A stretch of DNA of 57,100 bases from Acinetobacter johnsonii CIP 64.6 (GCF_000368045.1 NZ_KB849229.1:149824-206923); one strand, 5' to 3'; positions 24,043-32,887 are shown, counted from the first letter of the stretch. Notes: a model not told the origin generated them from the sequence alone. Made by a program: numbers and translations.

Positions 24043-26462
24043 TGAATAAAATAATAAGATTTAAAGATGGTACGGTGCAAGATTTTAATTTGAATAGAAA
24101 TGGTTTTATACAAGCTGTTAGTTATAAAGAGTCTAGTGCTGATTTAAAGTTAAGTCCAAATCATAAGATAAATATAATAGCTTCAGCTAAAAAAAGTGCA
24201 GGGGGGCACCGTGGATTTTTTCAAATGGGTGAATCTGCATTATTTGAAACAGGATATTACTTAGGGGATCTAGGTGTAGATTTTAGAAAGTTAAACCCAG
24301 AAAAAGAGCGGGGGAAAATAAATACTATTAGATCAACTTTTGGTAAAAATGACTGGAAAGGAGAGTGGTCTGGTAAAAATGGAATCTATTCACTTAATGA
24401 TTTTCTTACAAAACCTGAATTACAATTAATGGCAGTAAATGATTGGATTAATCATTTGTGTAAACGTATGAGGATGTTAGATTTTAACCAATATTATGGA
24501 CAAATTATTAATGGGGTTGAGGTAACAGAGTCGGGAGCAATTGCTGGTGCACACTTGATGGGAGAAGGAGGGTTGGCTACTTTTCTTGGTTCACCTCAAT
24601 TTAAGCAAAAATCTGCTGTATCTGATGCAAATGGTACGCATATTTCCTCATATATATCGATGTTTGGAGGTTTTGACTTAGAAAATTGTTGCAAAAGAAA
24701 AATCTATATTACTTTAAAAGATAGCTCTGGTTTAGAGCTGAAAAATAAAAAAGTGACCATCGTCTCTCAAAATAATGGTAAATATATTTCGGGGGAAACA
24801 AGAGTTAGAGTTAATAGTGATGAAAATGGTAACTTGCCAGTTATTGTTAGAAATCCTGACACTGCAATAAAAATTGTCGCTGACGGAAAAGAGTCAAATA
24901 GCATTATTCAAAAAGCAAATGAGAAGCAAAAGGCAATTTTAAATGATTTTAAAGTTGCTAGTTACCCTACTGTTCTAGAAGAAAATAATACCCCTCACCC
25001 AAGACCTCAGACTAATAAAACACCTCAAGAAGTAAGAAATGAACAAGCACAGTCTTCTACCTCTAAAGATGAAACTGATAAAAATTCGATACAAAAAAAT
25101 GTTAGTTTTAATATTCAAATTGTCGAAGGTGACTCTGCTAAGCCAATTTCAAATATGAATTTTTATCTTACTTATAAGGGTAATATTAAAAAGCATACAG
25201 CTGATGGTACTGGCGTTAAACAAGGGATTATTGCAGAAGAAGGACGTGATATTGAGGTTTCTGTCGAAGGAAGTGGGAAAAAACAGGTCATACATCACTT
25301 TAGAGTCAGTGCTGCATTAAAAAATCAAACGATTAAAGTAAAATTGCCCGTACATACTTTTGAGGTTTCAGTTATACATGATGGTAATGCTATTCCAAAT
25401 ACACTATTTAGTATTTTTTATAGGGGGCGTGAAATTCCTAAACGAACAAATAGCCTTGGCATTATCAATATTCGAATGTTAACAGGTTTTGTTTTTGGTT
25501 TTGGAGTCAAAGGGAAAAGTCTAGTTTTAAGCCGGGTTGAAAAATCAATTAAGATACAAAATTTTACAGTTAATAATGATGCTATACAAGCATCAAAAAT
25601 GTATGAAATTGCGGATGCAAAATTCAAGCAAGTAGAAGATTTAAAAAACCAGCAAAAACAAAAAGAAGATCAAGAAAAGAAAGCGAAAGAAAAAGCAGAA
25701 AGTGCTAAGAGTGAGACTGATAAGAAAAATCAAGCAAAGCAAAACGATACGTACACTGAAAATGGAGGAAAGCCATTAACTGCAGTAAGCAGTCAATCAT
25801 CAGTAACAAGTGATACTACTCGATATCATATTTATTATAGTGGAGTCATCAAAAGGGAGAATAAAGCAGCAACAGGCTTTGCTGAATTTATTTATTATGA
25901 TCAGAATGGTGGAATTCATAATTTAGGAAAATCAAATTTTAATGTAGCTAATAGATGGAGCTCTAAAAAAGTTAAAGGGGTAGGCTCGGTATATTTGATT
26001 GATCAAAGAAAGCATAAACAGTACAAAAATGGGAATATAGGTTATTTATGGAGAATAGACAGTGGAGATGGAAGATATTATCTTTCTGGAGCTGCTCTTT
26101 CTGCAGTATTAGGTGCTATGTGTAGCCTTGGGTATGCTGAATATACAGGTTCAGGGTTTAGCTGTAAAGATGGGTCACCGGGAGATAGTGTCTCTCACTT
26201 AAATGGTGAAAATGGGGACTTTAGGTATATTGCTATTAATAATAGACATATGAATGAACTAACTTATACAAGCCATAAACATTTTGATTGGGATAAAAAT
26301 GTTGGTTTCTTAAATGCTTTATATAAATTTGGATATAAATTATTTGGTTCTAATCCTGTTAAAATTAAAGAAAATAAATTGTTACCACATTCCAAGAGTT
26401 GGAGTGGACATAATAACCATGTTCACCTGCATAATTTTAATCCAAATTTAGAGGATATATAA
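24042..26462 (+). CDS. Candidate bifunctional T6SS peptidoglycan effector (lysozyme-like + LAS/MepA-like peptidase)
   Basis: An 806-residue protein without signal peptide. Residues 15-200 resemble lysozyme-like hydrolases: FIQAVSYKESSADLKLSP with Glu30 as candidate acid, then GGHRGFFQMGESALFETGYY, WSGKNGIYSLNDFL and AHLMGEGGLATFLG. Two beta-sandwich-like repeats follow (about 225-310 and 350-500; KKVTIVSQNNG, DENGNLPVIV, NMNFYLTYKG), then a Lys/Glu/Gln coiled-coil linker (about 525-570). The C-terminus (about 595-806) carries SHLNGENGD (His719, Asp726, matching SxHxxGxAxD) and GHNNHVHLH (His793/His795), the zinc-ligand pattern of LAS peptidases such as MepA/M15. The true start is ATG 24042, overlapping the upstream stop. 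Function is inferred from motifs and from its place after vgrG. The AT-rich composition suggests horizontal transfer. Confidence 0.72.
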   Translation: MNKIIRFKDGTVQDFNLNRNGFIQAVSYKESSADLKLSPNHKINIIASAKKSAGGHRGFFQMGESALFETGYYLGDLGVDFRKLNPEKERGKINTIRSTFGKNDWKGEWSGKNGIYSLNDFLTKPELQLMAVNDWINHLCKRMRMLDFNQYYGQIINGVEVTESGAIAGAHLMGEGGLATFLGSPQFKQKSAVSDANGTHISSYISMFGGFDLENCCKRKIYITLKDSSGLELKNKKVTIVSQNNGKYISGETRVRVNSDENGNLPVIVRNPDTAIKIVADGKESNSIIQKANEKQKAILNDFKVASYPTVLEENNTPHPRPQTNKTPQEVRNEQAQSSTSKDETDKNSIQKNVSFNIQIVEGDSAKPISNMNFYLTYKGNIKKHTADGTGVKQGIIAEEGRDIEVSVEGSGKKQVIHHFRVSAALKNQTIKVKLPVHTFEVSVIHDGNAIPNTLFSIFYRGREIPKRTNSLGIINIRMLTGFVFGFGVKGKSLVLSRVEKSIKIQNFTVNNDAIQASKMYEIADAKFKQVEDLKNQQKQKEDQEKKAKEKAESAKSETDKKNQAKQNDTYTENGGKPLTAVSSQSSVTSDTTRYHIYYSGVIKRENKAATGFAEFIYYDQNGGIHNLGKSNFNVANRWSSKKVKGVGSVYLIDQRKHKQYKNGNIGYLWRIDSGDGRYYLSGAALSAVLGAMCSLGYAEYTGSGFSCKDGSPGDSVSHLNGENGDFRYIAINNRHMNELTYTSHKHFDWDKNVGFLNALYKFGYKLFGSNPVKIKENKLLPHSKSWSGHNNHVHLHNFNPNLEDI

Positions 26463-26986
26463 TGTTTTTAATGAGATATATAAAAGAAGATAGACTTTTA
26501 AAAATGGTGTGTTTCTGTTTTTTATTATCTGCATGTAATACTTTTGATAAAAATGGGAATTCTTTAAGTAGTTTTAGTGAAGACGGATTTGAGAATTTTA
26601 AAATTGGAGATAATAGTAAAAATTTGACAGAGGTTGATGGTAGTCGTGTAGGTGATTGTTTTATTGCAAAGGATAATAAGAATGAGGATATAGAATTTCA
26701 AATTATGAATAATAGAATTTCAATTATTTCCTCTATAGACAGTAATAGAAGATCCTATAATGGCATAAAGGTAGGTGCGCCAGAAGAAGAGATATATGAA
26801 AAATATACAGCTAAGAATTTAGATAAGAGAACAAATCCCTATGGTGATCCTAAAAAAGACTATTCGCTTATTCATTGGAATGATAGCGCTAAAAAATTAG
26901 GAACACGTTATGATGTTGAAAATGGTGTTGTTGTCGGTATTAAGGTTGGAAATAGCAACTTAACTTTAATGGAAGGTTGTGCTTAG
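26462..26986 (+). CDS. Lipoprotein, candidate second T6SS immunity protein
   Basis: A 174-residue protein with a lipoprotein signal (MVCFCFLLSAC, Cys at 25). The mature part includes FENFKIGDNSKNLTEVDG, GDCFIAKDN, YNGIKVGAPEEEIYEKY and a terminal GCA, giving one likely disulfide. The GIKVGAPEEEI segment resembles small periplasmic beta proteins, but no family is assigned. Its ATG overlaps the effector stop by one base, so the two are translationally coupled. With the secreted protein upstream, the effector is flanked by two exported proteins. Strong AT bias matches the effector. Confidence 0.68.
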   Translation: MFLMRYIKEDRLLKMVCFCFLLSACNTFDKNGNSLSSFSEDGFENFKIGDNSKNLTEVDGSRVGDCFIAKDNKNEDIEFQIMNNRISIISSIDSNRRSYNGIKVGAPEEEIYEKYTAKNLDKRTNPYGDPKKDYSLIHWNDSAKKLGTRYDVENGVVVGIKVGNSNLTLMEGCA

Positions 26987-26997
26987 TTAATGTAGCT

Positions 26998-27045
26998 AAA
27001 ACTTAATCTTACTTATTATGTAAAAATTTGGGTAAGATTAAGTTT
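26998..27045 (+). terminator. Long inverted repeat after the T6SS cluster
   Basis: AAACTTAATCTTAC (26998-27011) and GTAAGATTAAGTTT (27032-27045) are perfect 14-base arms around a 20-base loop. It lies just after the last cluster gene and before the convergent Dyp peroxidase gene. It may act as a terminator despite lacking a T tract, or it may be a cluster boundary. Confidence 0.5.
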
Positions 27046-27085
27046 GTGAGGAAAAATTTTCAACTTTAGATACTGATTTTAAAAA

Positions 27086-28006
27086 TCACCCTTCCAACAC
27101 TTCTTCCAACAACTCCTCACTCGGCGCAAAATAATAAGCACCATCCACTGGAGTCACAAAATGAAGCATACGGTCATGAATTCCATCACCACTGGTGCCG
27201 AACATACGCAGTAACATCGCATCAATAATGTTTAAATCTTTCGTATAGGCAATAAAAAATAAACCTTGCTCACCTTTACCATCGCCATATGGAAGAGAGT
27301 GACGTAGGATTTCCATTTCCTCTCCTTTATCATCTTCAACCACGACACGTGCAACGTGAGAATTTTCAGGTTTAACGTCATCATCTAGTTCAATACTTTC
27401 AAGTTTTGTCCGTCCAAAGACTTGCTCTTGAGCATCAACCTTTAGCTTTTTCCACTTTTCCAAATCATGGCAATAGCGCTGTGCAAAGATAAAAGAACCA
27501 TCTGCGAATACTCCTGCATCTTCACTTAATAATGTCGTTGCAGCACGATCATCGGGAAACTGCGGGTTTTCAGTACCATCAATAAAACCAGTCAAATCTC
27601 GACCATCAAAATTGCGGAAACAGACTCGTTCATCTAAAACATCAACTTTATCTTGGATGCCTTCAAAGAAGGATTGGCTAAGGGCAAAACAAATATCGGT
27701 ACGCTGAGACGCAATATGAATTAAAACATCCGCAGGTGAAACAGGCATATTGAAAGAGCCATAAATGGGCTCTAGCTGTTTAAACCCTACAGGCGCTGTA
27801 GGATGAAGTTGTGCCCAAAGTTCAGGGCCAAAAGCAACCGCTGTTTTAATTTGCGCATGTGGATGTTGGGTAATAAGACGATCACGAGTTGAAAATAAAT
27901 CTTCTAATTTTTCTTTAAGTTCTTCAATACTTAAATCTTTTAAACGTAAAACAATAAAACGGGCATGATCTGAAGGTAATGGTAGAATTACAGATTGGGC
28001 GGTCAT
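27086..28006 (-). CDS. Dyp-type haem peroxidase
   Basis: A 306-residue dye-decolourising peroxidase of the bacterial YfeX/P-like class. The catalytic GxxDG motif is in GFIDGTENP (Asp143); His217 in NSHVARV is the likely proximal haem ligand and Arg235 in LRHSLPYG the distal Arg. It lacks a Tat signal, so it is cytosolic or encapsulin-loaded; no encapsulin gene is near and the C-terminus (LLEEVLEG) has no evident cargo tag. Family members use peroxide to oxidise phenolic substrates or act in haem handling. Confidence 0.92.
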   Translation of the reverse strand: MTAQSVILPLPSDHARFIVLRLKDLSIEELKEKLEDLFSTRDRLITQHPHAQIKTAVAFGPELWAQLHPTAPVGFKQLEPIYGSFNMPVSPADVLIHIASQRTDICFALSQSFFEGIQDKVDVLDERVCFRNFDGRDLTGFIDGTENPQFPDDRAATTLLSEDAGVFADGSFIFAQRYCHDLEKWKKLKVDAQEQVFGRTKLESIELDDDVKPENSHVARVVVEDDKGEEMEILRHSLPYGDGKGEQGLFFIAYTKDLNIIDAMLLRMFGTSGDGIHDRMLHFVTPVDGAYYFAPSEELLEEVLEG

Positions 28007-28167
28007 TCATGGCTCCTAAAAAAATTGTTATTTCTATTGGCTGTACTTATTGTGCCTTATGCAGTTTCAGCTTCATAGCCTTAAGTGATAAATTCATTGA
28101 TGAATAATAAACTCTAAAAGCATGAAAGATCATATAATCTAAAGGTCATTTTTTTCTCAATACCACT

Positions 28168-28788
28168 ATGTCATTTCAAATTTGGCTGGGCTTTGTACTC
28201 GCATGTTGGATCATTAGTATTTCTCCAGGGGCAGGGGCCATTGCGTCAATGTCGAGTGGCCTTAACTACGGTTTTCGGCATGGCTATTGGAATGCGCTGG
28301 GTTTACAACTCGCCTTGTTGGTACAGATCGGTATTGTGGCGGCTGGGGTAGGGGTACTTTTTGCCACAACGCCGTGGGCATTTTGGGCCGTGAAGTGGTT
28401 TGGTGTGGCTTATTTGTTGTATTTGGCTTATTTACAATGGATGGAACCCATCCAATCGATTGAAATTCAACAAGAACAACCGACTAAATCACGCTCTAAA
28501 TTGGTGATGTATGGCTTTTTGATCAATATGAGCAATCCCAAAGCAATCGTATTTTTATTGGCAGTTTTACCGCAATTTTTAGATTTGTCTAAGCCGCAGT
28601 GGAGTCAATATGCGGTGATGGCCGTCACGATGGTTACGATTGATTTGATTGTGATGGCAGGATATACGGGATTGGCAGCGAAAGTTTTAAAACTCTTAAA
28701 ATCCCCGCGACAGCAAAAATATCTAAATCGTACTTTTGCAGTGTTATTTAGTTGTGCGGCGGGATTGCTTAGTTTGGTTCATCAGTAA
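28168..28788 (+). CDS. LysE/RhtB-family exporter
   Basis: A 206-residue polytopic protein with the signature SPGAGAIASMSSGLNYGFRHG and the second motif GFLINMSNPKAIVFLLAVLPQF. It has about six hydrophobic segments. RhtB-type members export homoserine lactone, threonine or related amino acids; the substrate is not evident. The 3' end overlaps the DUF523 gene on the other strand by 20 bases. It is a distant relative of the LysE gene at 5892. Confidence 0.88.
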   Translation: MSFQIWLGFVLACWIISISPGAGAIASMSSGLNYGFRHGYWNALGLQLALLVQIGIVAAGVGVLFATTPWAFWAVKWFGVAYLLYLAYLQWMEPIQSIEIQQEQPTKSRSKLVMYGFLINMSNPKAIVFLLAVLPQFLDLSKPQWSQYAVMAVTMVTIDLIVMAGYTGLAAKVLKLLKSPRQQKYLNRTFAVLFSCAAGLLSLVHQ

Positions 28789-29266
28789 GTTTAGTCTGCG
28801 TCAGTTCTGCTAAAAATTGTTGTTCGGTAACCACATGTATATCGTGCTGACGAAATAGGGCGGCAGTAACTCCTTCCCCTGCAATTTTTTGTCCAGTAAA
28901 TGAGCCATCATAAATACCATCGCTGCCACAGGATGGACTATTGGCTTTGAGTACAGCATGGGTAACGTGATTGGCTTGGGCCAATGCTAAAGCTTTGTAA
29001 GCACCTTGAAGAAAGACCTCGCTAACCTGATGGTCATCTGAGGAAAAAACCTGTGCTTTGCCTAATAAAACATCAGCACCTGACCCATGGCGAATTTCTG
29101 CTGCGGGACGCGGGGTTGGAAGTCCTGCACTGACTTCAGGACATAAGCTGACATAATTTTTATCGAGCAAAGCTTGAACTAACTGAGAGACTAGGCAGTC
29201 TTTGCCGTCATAACGGACTTTTTGTCCGAGTAGACATGCACTGATAAAATAACGTTGATGACTCAT
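28769..29266 (-). CDS. DUF523-family protein
   Basis: A 165-residue protein with the DUF523 signature: ISACLLGQKVRYDGK at the start, LCPEVSAGLPTPRPAAEI in the middle and AVLKANSPSCGSDGIYDG near residue 115. Three conserved cysteines (in SACLLG, LCPEV, SCGSD) look like metal or cluster ligands. DUF523 appears alone or fused to DUF1722; the function is not established. It lies four bases after znuB on the same strand, so it may be a trailing member of the zinc-uptake operon. Confidence 0.85.
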   Translation of the reverse strand: MSHQRYFISACLLGQKVRYDGKDCLVSQLVQALLDKNYVSLCPEVSAGLPTPRPAAEIRHGSGADVLLGKAQVFSSDDHQVSEVFLQGAYKALALAQANHVTHAVLKANSPSCGSDGIYDGSFTGQKIAGEGVTAALFRQHDIHVVTEQQFLAELTQTKLTDEPN

Positions 29267-29270
29267 TTAG

Positions 29271-30071
29271 TTATGTCAATTTTTTAAACTTCTGCGCGAT
29301 AAAAATCAACGCAAACAGAGTCGACATGGTTAAAACAATGCTGAGCCCTGTAGAGGTATTCAGTCCTGCACTGGACCATAAACCAACCGTCACCCCAATT
29401 TGCGCAATCACAAAGGCCCAAATCACCATTTGTTTTGGAGAGTGGGCAAGCAGTCGAGCGGTGAGTGCTGGAATGACAAGCAAGGCACCCATCAGTAAAG
29501 AACCCACTGCACGAAGCGCTAAAATGGTAAATAAAGCCAGTAGCAACATAAAAATCAAACGTTGCCATTTCGCACTGACGCCTTCACTGACGGCCATATC
29601 AGGATCGATCGCGATTTGAATTTGAGCCTGCCAACTCTTATAAAGCACTGCCAACGCAACAACAATAACAGTGGCAAAAACGGGCAGGTCTGCCCATGTG
29701 ATCGTGAGCAAATCACCAAATAAATAGCTGAGTAACTCAGGTCTTAAGCTTGGAATATGTTGAATAAACATCAGACCCGAGCAGAGCAAGGTCGCAGAAC
29801 AGAGTGCGAGTAAGGCGTCATTCGGTAACCGTGGATCATGCAAAACCCAAAGGATCGCCACCAACAAGCCCGCAATAAAAGCCACACCCATCCACAGGGG
29901 CAATGCCATTGCTCCTGCAATCGCGACACCCAGTAACGTGCCATGTGCCATGGTGTCGGCAAAGAATGACATGCGGCGCCATAGCATCAAACAGCCCAGT
30001 GGTGCAGTCAAAAAGACCAGCAACGTACCCATAATCCATGCAGGTAATAGCAGTTGTAACCATTCCATCAT
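29271..30071 (-). CDS. znuB: Zinc ABC transporter permease
   Basis: A 266-residue membrane subunit of the ABC-3 family with about seven to eight helices. Typical segments are APLGCLMLWRRMSFFADTMAHGTLLG and RAVGSLLMGALLVIPALTARLLA, the latter containing the conserved cytoplasmic coupling region. It moves Zn(II) through the inner membrane with ZnuC and ZnuA. Its start lies three bases after the znuC stop, in the order zur-znuC-znuB, all on one strand. Confidence 0.95.
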   Translation of the reverse strand: MMEWLQLLLPAWIMGTLLVFLTAPLGCLMLWRRMSFFADTMAHGTLLGVAIAGAMALPLWMGVAFIAGLLVAILWVLHDPRLPNDALLALCSATLLCSGLMFIQHIPSLRPELLSYLFGDLLTITWADLPVFATVIVVALAVLYKSWQAQIQIAIDPDMAVSEGVSAKWQRLIFMLLLALFTILALRAVGSLLMGALLVIPALTARLLAHSPKQMVIWAFVIAQIGVTVGLWSSAGLNTSTGLSIVLTMSTLFALIFIAQKFKKLT

Positions 30072-30074
30072 GAC

Positions 30075-30866
30075 TTAAGCTTCCGGTTCGGGGTGAATGT
30101 GTGGGCGAGCGTCATGCTGACAAGGCGTTGCACTATCACCATGTGCGCAGTGATCATGATGATGTTGATAGAACACGCGGTTAGTACCAAAAATGGCTTG
30201 ATACTCAGGGTGTTGTTGCACACTTTCAGGCAGGCCACTACAACAAATGTGTTTATTCAAACACACCACACGATGAGTTCCTTGCATGACCCACTGCAAA
30301 TCATGTGAAACCATGAGCACAGCACAACCATATTTGGCGGGTAAACTGCGCACATAGTCGTACAGCTCAGCCTCAGACTGAATGTCTAAGCCTTGCATCG
30401 GTTCATCGAGAACTAAAATATCGGGTTGACGTAACAGCGCACGAGCCAGTAAAACGCGTTGTCGTTCTCCACCTGAAAGCTGCTGTACTTTAGAGTTTTC
30501 AAGTTTGCTGATCCCAGTATCGTGGATAATTTCTTGCTTGATTACAGGATCGCATTTTTCCAAAGCCAAAAGGTCTTTCACCCTAAGCGGTAGGCTATGT
30601 GAGGGATTAAACTTTTGGGGTACATAAGAAAACTTGAGTGGCTTTGTTGTTTTAATGTCGCCAGCATTAGGGTGCACAATACCCAACAACACTTTAATAA
30701 GCGTGGATTTCCCTGCACCATTTGGGCCAATCAGGGTCACAATTTCCCGTTCATGTAAGACAAAATCGACATGCTTTAAAATCTCGCGTTCATCGATACG
30801 AACACTAATTTGGGAGAGTTCGACCAGAACAGGATCGAGGCTTATTTGTGGCGACACTGCTGACAA
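30075..30866 (-). CDS. znuC: Zinc ABC transporter ATP-binding protein
   Basis: A 263-residue ABC ATPase. Walker A is GPNGAGKST, the signature LSGGERQRVLLARALL and Walker B DILVLDEPMQGLD, with the switch His in VSHDL. The last 40 residues are strongly His-rich (YQHHHDHCAHGD, CQHDARPHIHPEPEA), a possible zinc-sensing or zinc-buffering tail seen in some ZnuC proteins. The start is uncertain: TTG at 30866 overlaps the end of zur by 25 bases, and GTG at 30857 is also possible. Co-transcribed with zur and znuB. Confidence 0.93.
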   Translation of the reverse strand: MSAVSPQISLDPVLVELSQISVRIDEREILKHVDFVLHEREIVTLIGPNGAGKSTLIKVLLGIVHPNAGDIKTTKPLKFSYVPQKFNPSHSLPLRVKDLLALEKCDPVIKQEIIHDTGISKLENSKVQQLSGGERQRVLLARALLRQPDILVLDEPMQGLDIQSEAELYDYVRSLPAKYGCAVLMVSHDLQWVMQGTHRVVCLNKHICCSGLPESVQQHPEYQAIFGTNRVFYQHHHDHCAHGDSATPCQHDARPHIHPEPEA

Positions 30867-31336
30867 ATTCCTGAAATTTCGATAATGCTATGTTGTGCCG
30901 TAAAACCATCGGCTGCGGAAAGTGCATCGAGTTGTTGTAATAATCCTTGAGCAGAGGCCTCTGTCACTGATTTGCAATCAGTACAAATGAGAAAGGCGGC
31001 TTGATGGCCTTCGCGGGGATGGCAACACGGAATATAGGCATTAATCGAGGTGAGGCGGTGAATGAGGCCCTTTTCTAATAAAAAGTCTAGGGTGCGGTAC
31101 ACCGTCGGTGGGGCAGCAGGGCGATCGGCATTGCTTTTAATTTTAGCCAACAAGTCATACGCACCCATCGGGCCTGTCGCATTCAGGATCAGTGCCAAGA
31201 CTTCTTTTCTTAAGGGGGTTAGGCGCGCACCAGTTCCTGCGCACAAGACTTCTGCTTCAGCCAAACGCGTCTCAACGTTGTGATGACCATGCACATCATG
31301 TAAAGCATGGTGGTGTTCGTGAGAACAAGCGCTCAT
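30842..31336 (-). CDS. zur: Zinc uptake regulator, Fur family
   Basis: A 164-residue Fur-family repressor. The DNA-binding domain contains RLTPLRKEVLALILNATG and APPTVYRTLDFLLEKGLIHRL. The dimer domain has two CxxC pairs (LICTDCKSV and GICQQCRHK) for the structural zinc and the YIPCCHPREGHQ ligands. The N-terminus is unusually His-rich (CSHEHHHALHDVHGHHN). ATG 31336 was chosen because TTGAGG lies six bases upstream; the longer frame to 31354 lacks this. With zinc bound it would repress both its own operon and znuA through the site between them. Confidence 0.93.
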   Translation of the reverse strand: MSACSHEHHHALHDVHGHHNVETRLAEAEVLCAGTGARLTPLRKEVLALILNATGPMGAYDLLAKIKSNADRPAAPPTVYRTLDFLLEKGLIHRLTSINAYIPCCHPREGHQAAFLICTDCKSVTEASAQGLLQQLDALSAADGFTAQHSIIEISGICQQCRHK

Positions 31337-31435
31337 AACAAACCTCAAGTGCAAAATTTATAAAAGAAAAACGACATTAAATCTTAACATGAAGCGCAGA
31401 GAGTTTCGATTAGGCATAGGTATTTTTGTCGATTT

Positions 31436-31448
31436 GTTATATTATAAC
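31436..31448. promoter_or_regulatory. Zur box between zur and znuA
   Basis: GTTATATTATAAC is a 13-base inverted repeat matching the core of the proteobacterial Zur consensus (GTTATANTATAAC). It sits about 100 bases before zur and 30 bases before znuA, overlapping the likely znuA promoter, so Zn-Zur could repress both transcripts. Confidence 0.8.
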
Positions 31449-31477
31449 ACTAATTGTATTTCTAGTGATTGCTCCCC

Positions 31478-32317
31478 ATGTCCCGTTTCTTGGCTTTTTT
31501 TGCGTTTGCGCTGTTTAGTAGTGTTGCTTGGACGCAAGACTTGGTTGTCTCTACACAGCCGATTTACTTGATTGCACAGGAAGTGACGAAAGGCATTGAA
31601 AAACCAACCTTATTATTGGCCGATCAATCTGGACATGATGTGAGTTTGACCCCAATGCATCGTAAAATTATTCAGGATGCAGGTTTGGTTATTTGGTTGG
31701 GACGAGCACATGAAGCACCGCTGGATAAACTCCTGACCCCCAATGATAAAGCAGTTTCTATTTTAGATTCAGGCATTATCAATGCTTTACCACTACGCAA
31801 TACCCGTGGTGATGCCTTAAAAAATACCATCGATACCCATGTTTGGCTTGACCCAAACAATGCGGTACGCATTGGTTTCTTTATTGCAGGCCTGCGTTCA
31901 CAGCAGATGCCTGAGTATAAGGAGCGCTACTGGAACAATGCCAAACTCTTTGCTCAGAAAATGTTGCAAGCTTCAGCTATATATAGTCAAAGTACCCAAG
32001 CGCGCCCATATTGGTCTTTTCATGATGCCTATCAATACTTAGAGCGACCTTTAAATTTACGCTTTGCAGGCGCTTTGACAGATGACCCACATATTGCCCC
32101 TACGGTTGCGCAAATCAAATACTTAAATGACAGCCGCCCTTATTCAAAGATGTGCCTTTTGGCCGAAGTGCATGCCAGTCAAGCACAATATCAAAAGTTG
32201 AACCCATTGGTTTTCCAAGCTGTTGATGAAAGCATGACTGGGGCGGGGGATTTTGTCAGCGCGTGGAAGCAATTGGCCGATCATGTGCATAAATGTGTGC
32301 TAAATGCGCGAAAGTGA
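31478..32317 (+). CDS. znuA: Zinc ABC transporter substrate-binding protein
   Basis: A 279-residue periplasmic protein with a signal peptide (FLAFFAFALFSSVAWTQ). Cluster A-I features include STQPIYLIAQEVTKG, SGHDVSLTPMHRKII with His residues for Zn, DTHVWLDPNNA and WSFHDAYQYLE. The acidic/His-rich loop of enteric ZnuA is absent, and the protein is somewhat short, as in other Acinetobacter-type ZnuA. The ATG at 31478 gives a normal signal peptide; an upstream TTG at 31469 is less likely. It hands Zn(II) to ZnuB and is encoded opposite the zur-znuCB operon. Confidence 0.9.
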   Translation: MSRFLAFFAFALFSSVAWTQDLVVSTQPIYLIAQEVTKGIEKPTLLLADQSGHDVSLTPMHRKIIQDAGLVIWLGRAHEAPLDKLLTPNDKAVSILDSGIINALPLRNTRGDALKNTIDTHVWLDPNNAVRIGFFIAGLRSQQMPEYKERYWNNAKLFAQKMLQASAIYSQSTQARPYWSFHDAYQYLERPLNLRFAGALTDDPHIAPTVAQIKYLNDSRPYSKMCLLAEVHASQAQYQKLNPLVFQAVDESMTGAGDFVSAWKQLADHVHKCVLNARK

Positions 32318-32395
32318 CGCAAAAATTAAACAATAATTGATTAGTTTAAAAGCAATTTAAACATAGAAAAAAACTCGACTTAGGTCGGGAAAAGA

Positions 32396-32424
32396 TTGCA
32401 TGTTCAGGGGTGTAACTCTATAAT
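32396..32424 (+). promoter_or_regulatory. Promoter of the ATP synthase operon
   Basis: TTGCAT (32396-32401) and a consensus TATAAT (32419-32424) are separated by exactly 17 bases, about 65 bases before atpI. This is the strongest sigma70 promoter readable near the operon. Confidence 0.8.
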
Positions 32425-32488
32425 GCCTGCGATTAAAAATAATCATCAGCTAAACTTGTCAAGCATGATTGTTGTGAGTGAATAAATA

Positions 32489-32887
32489 ATGAGCCGAACT
32501 AGTCGCTTGATTGACCGACGATTAGCGAAAGCTTTAGTCCTCTTACAAGCATGTATGATTCCTGTTTCAGCCTTGATCGGCTGGGTCGTGAAAGACTCAA
32601 CCGCAGCCCTGAGTGCAGCATTAGGTGCGCTCGTGTGTTGGCTTGCGACTTGCTATTTTTCATGGCAGTCGTTTCGAGCAGCAGGAGCTCGCGCTTCTAA
32701 ACAAGTTCTTGCGAACATGTATAAAGGCATGATGGGTAAGTTTGCAATTGTGATTGTTGGTTTCATTTTAATTTTAAGCAATGTCAAACCGTTGTCAGCG
32801 GTGGCGTTGTTTTGTGGTTTTATGCTCGTTCAAACCATGACGTGGGTTGCTCCATTTTGGGTGTCGCGTCAACAAAAACGAGTTTAA
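32489..32887 (+). CDS. atpI: ATP synthase assembly factor I
   Basis: A 132-residue membrane protein with four hydrophobic segments (about 15-33, 39-58, 83-100 and 105-122). Position at the head of the atp operon and the pattern ALSAALGALVCWLATCYFSW identify AtpI, which helps assemble the c-ring and has been linked to magnesium supply. Sequence conservation of AtpI is low, so the call leans on context. The stop is 107 bases before atpB. Confidence 0.9.
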   Translation: MSRTSRLIDRRLAKALVLLQACMIPVSALIGWVVKDSTAALSAALGALVCWLATCYFSWQSFRAAGARASKQVLANMYKGMMGKFAIVIVGFILILSNVKPLSAVALFCGFMLVQTMTWVAPFWVSRQQKRV

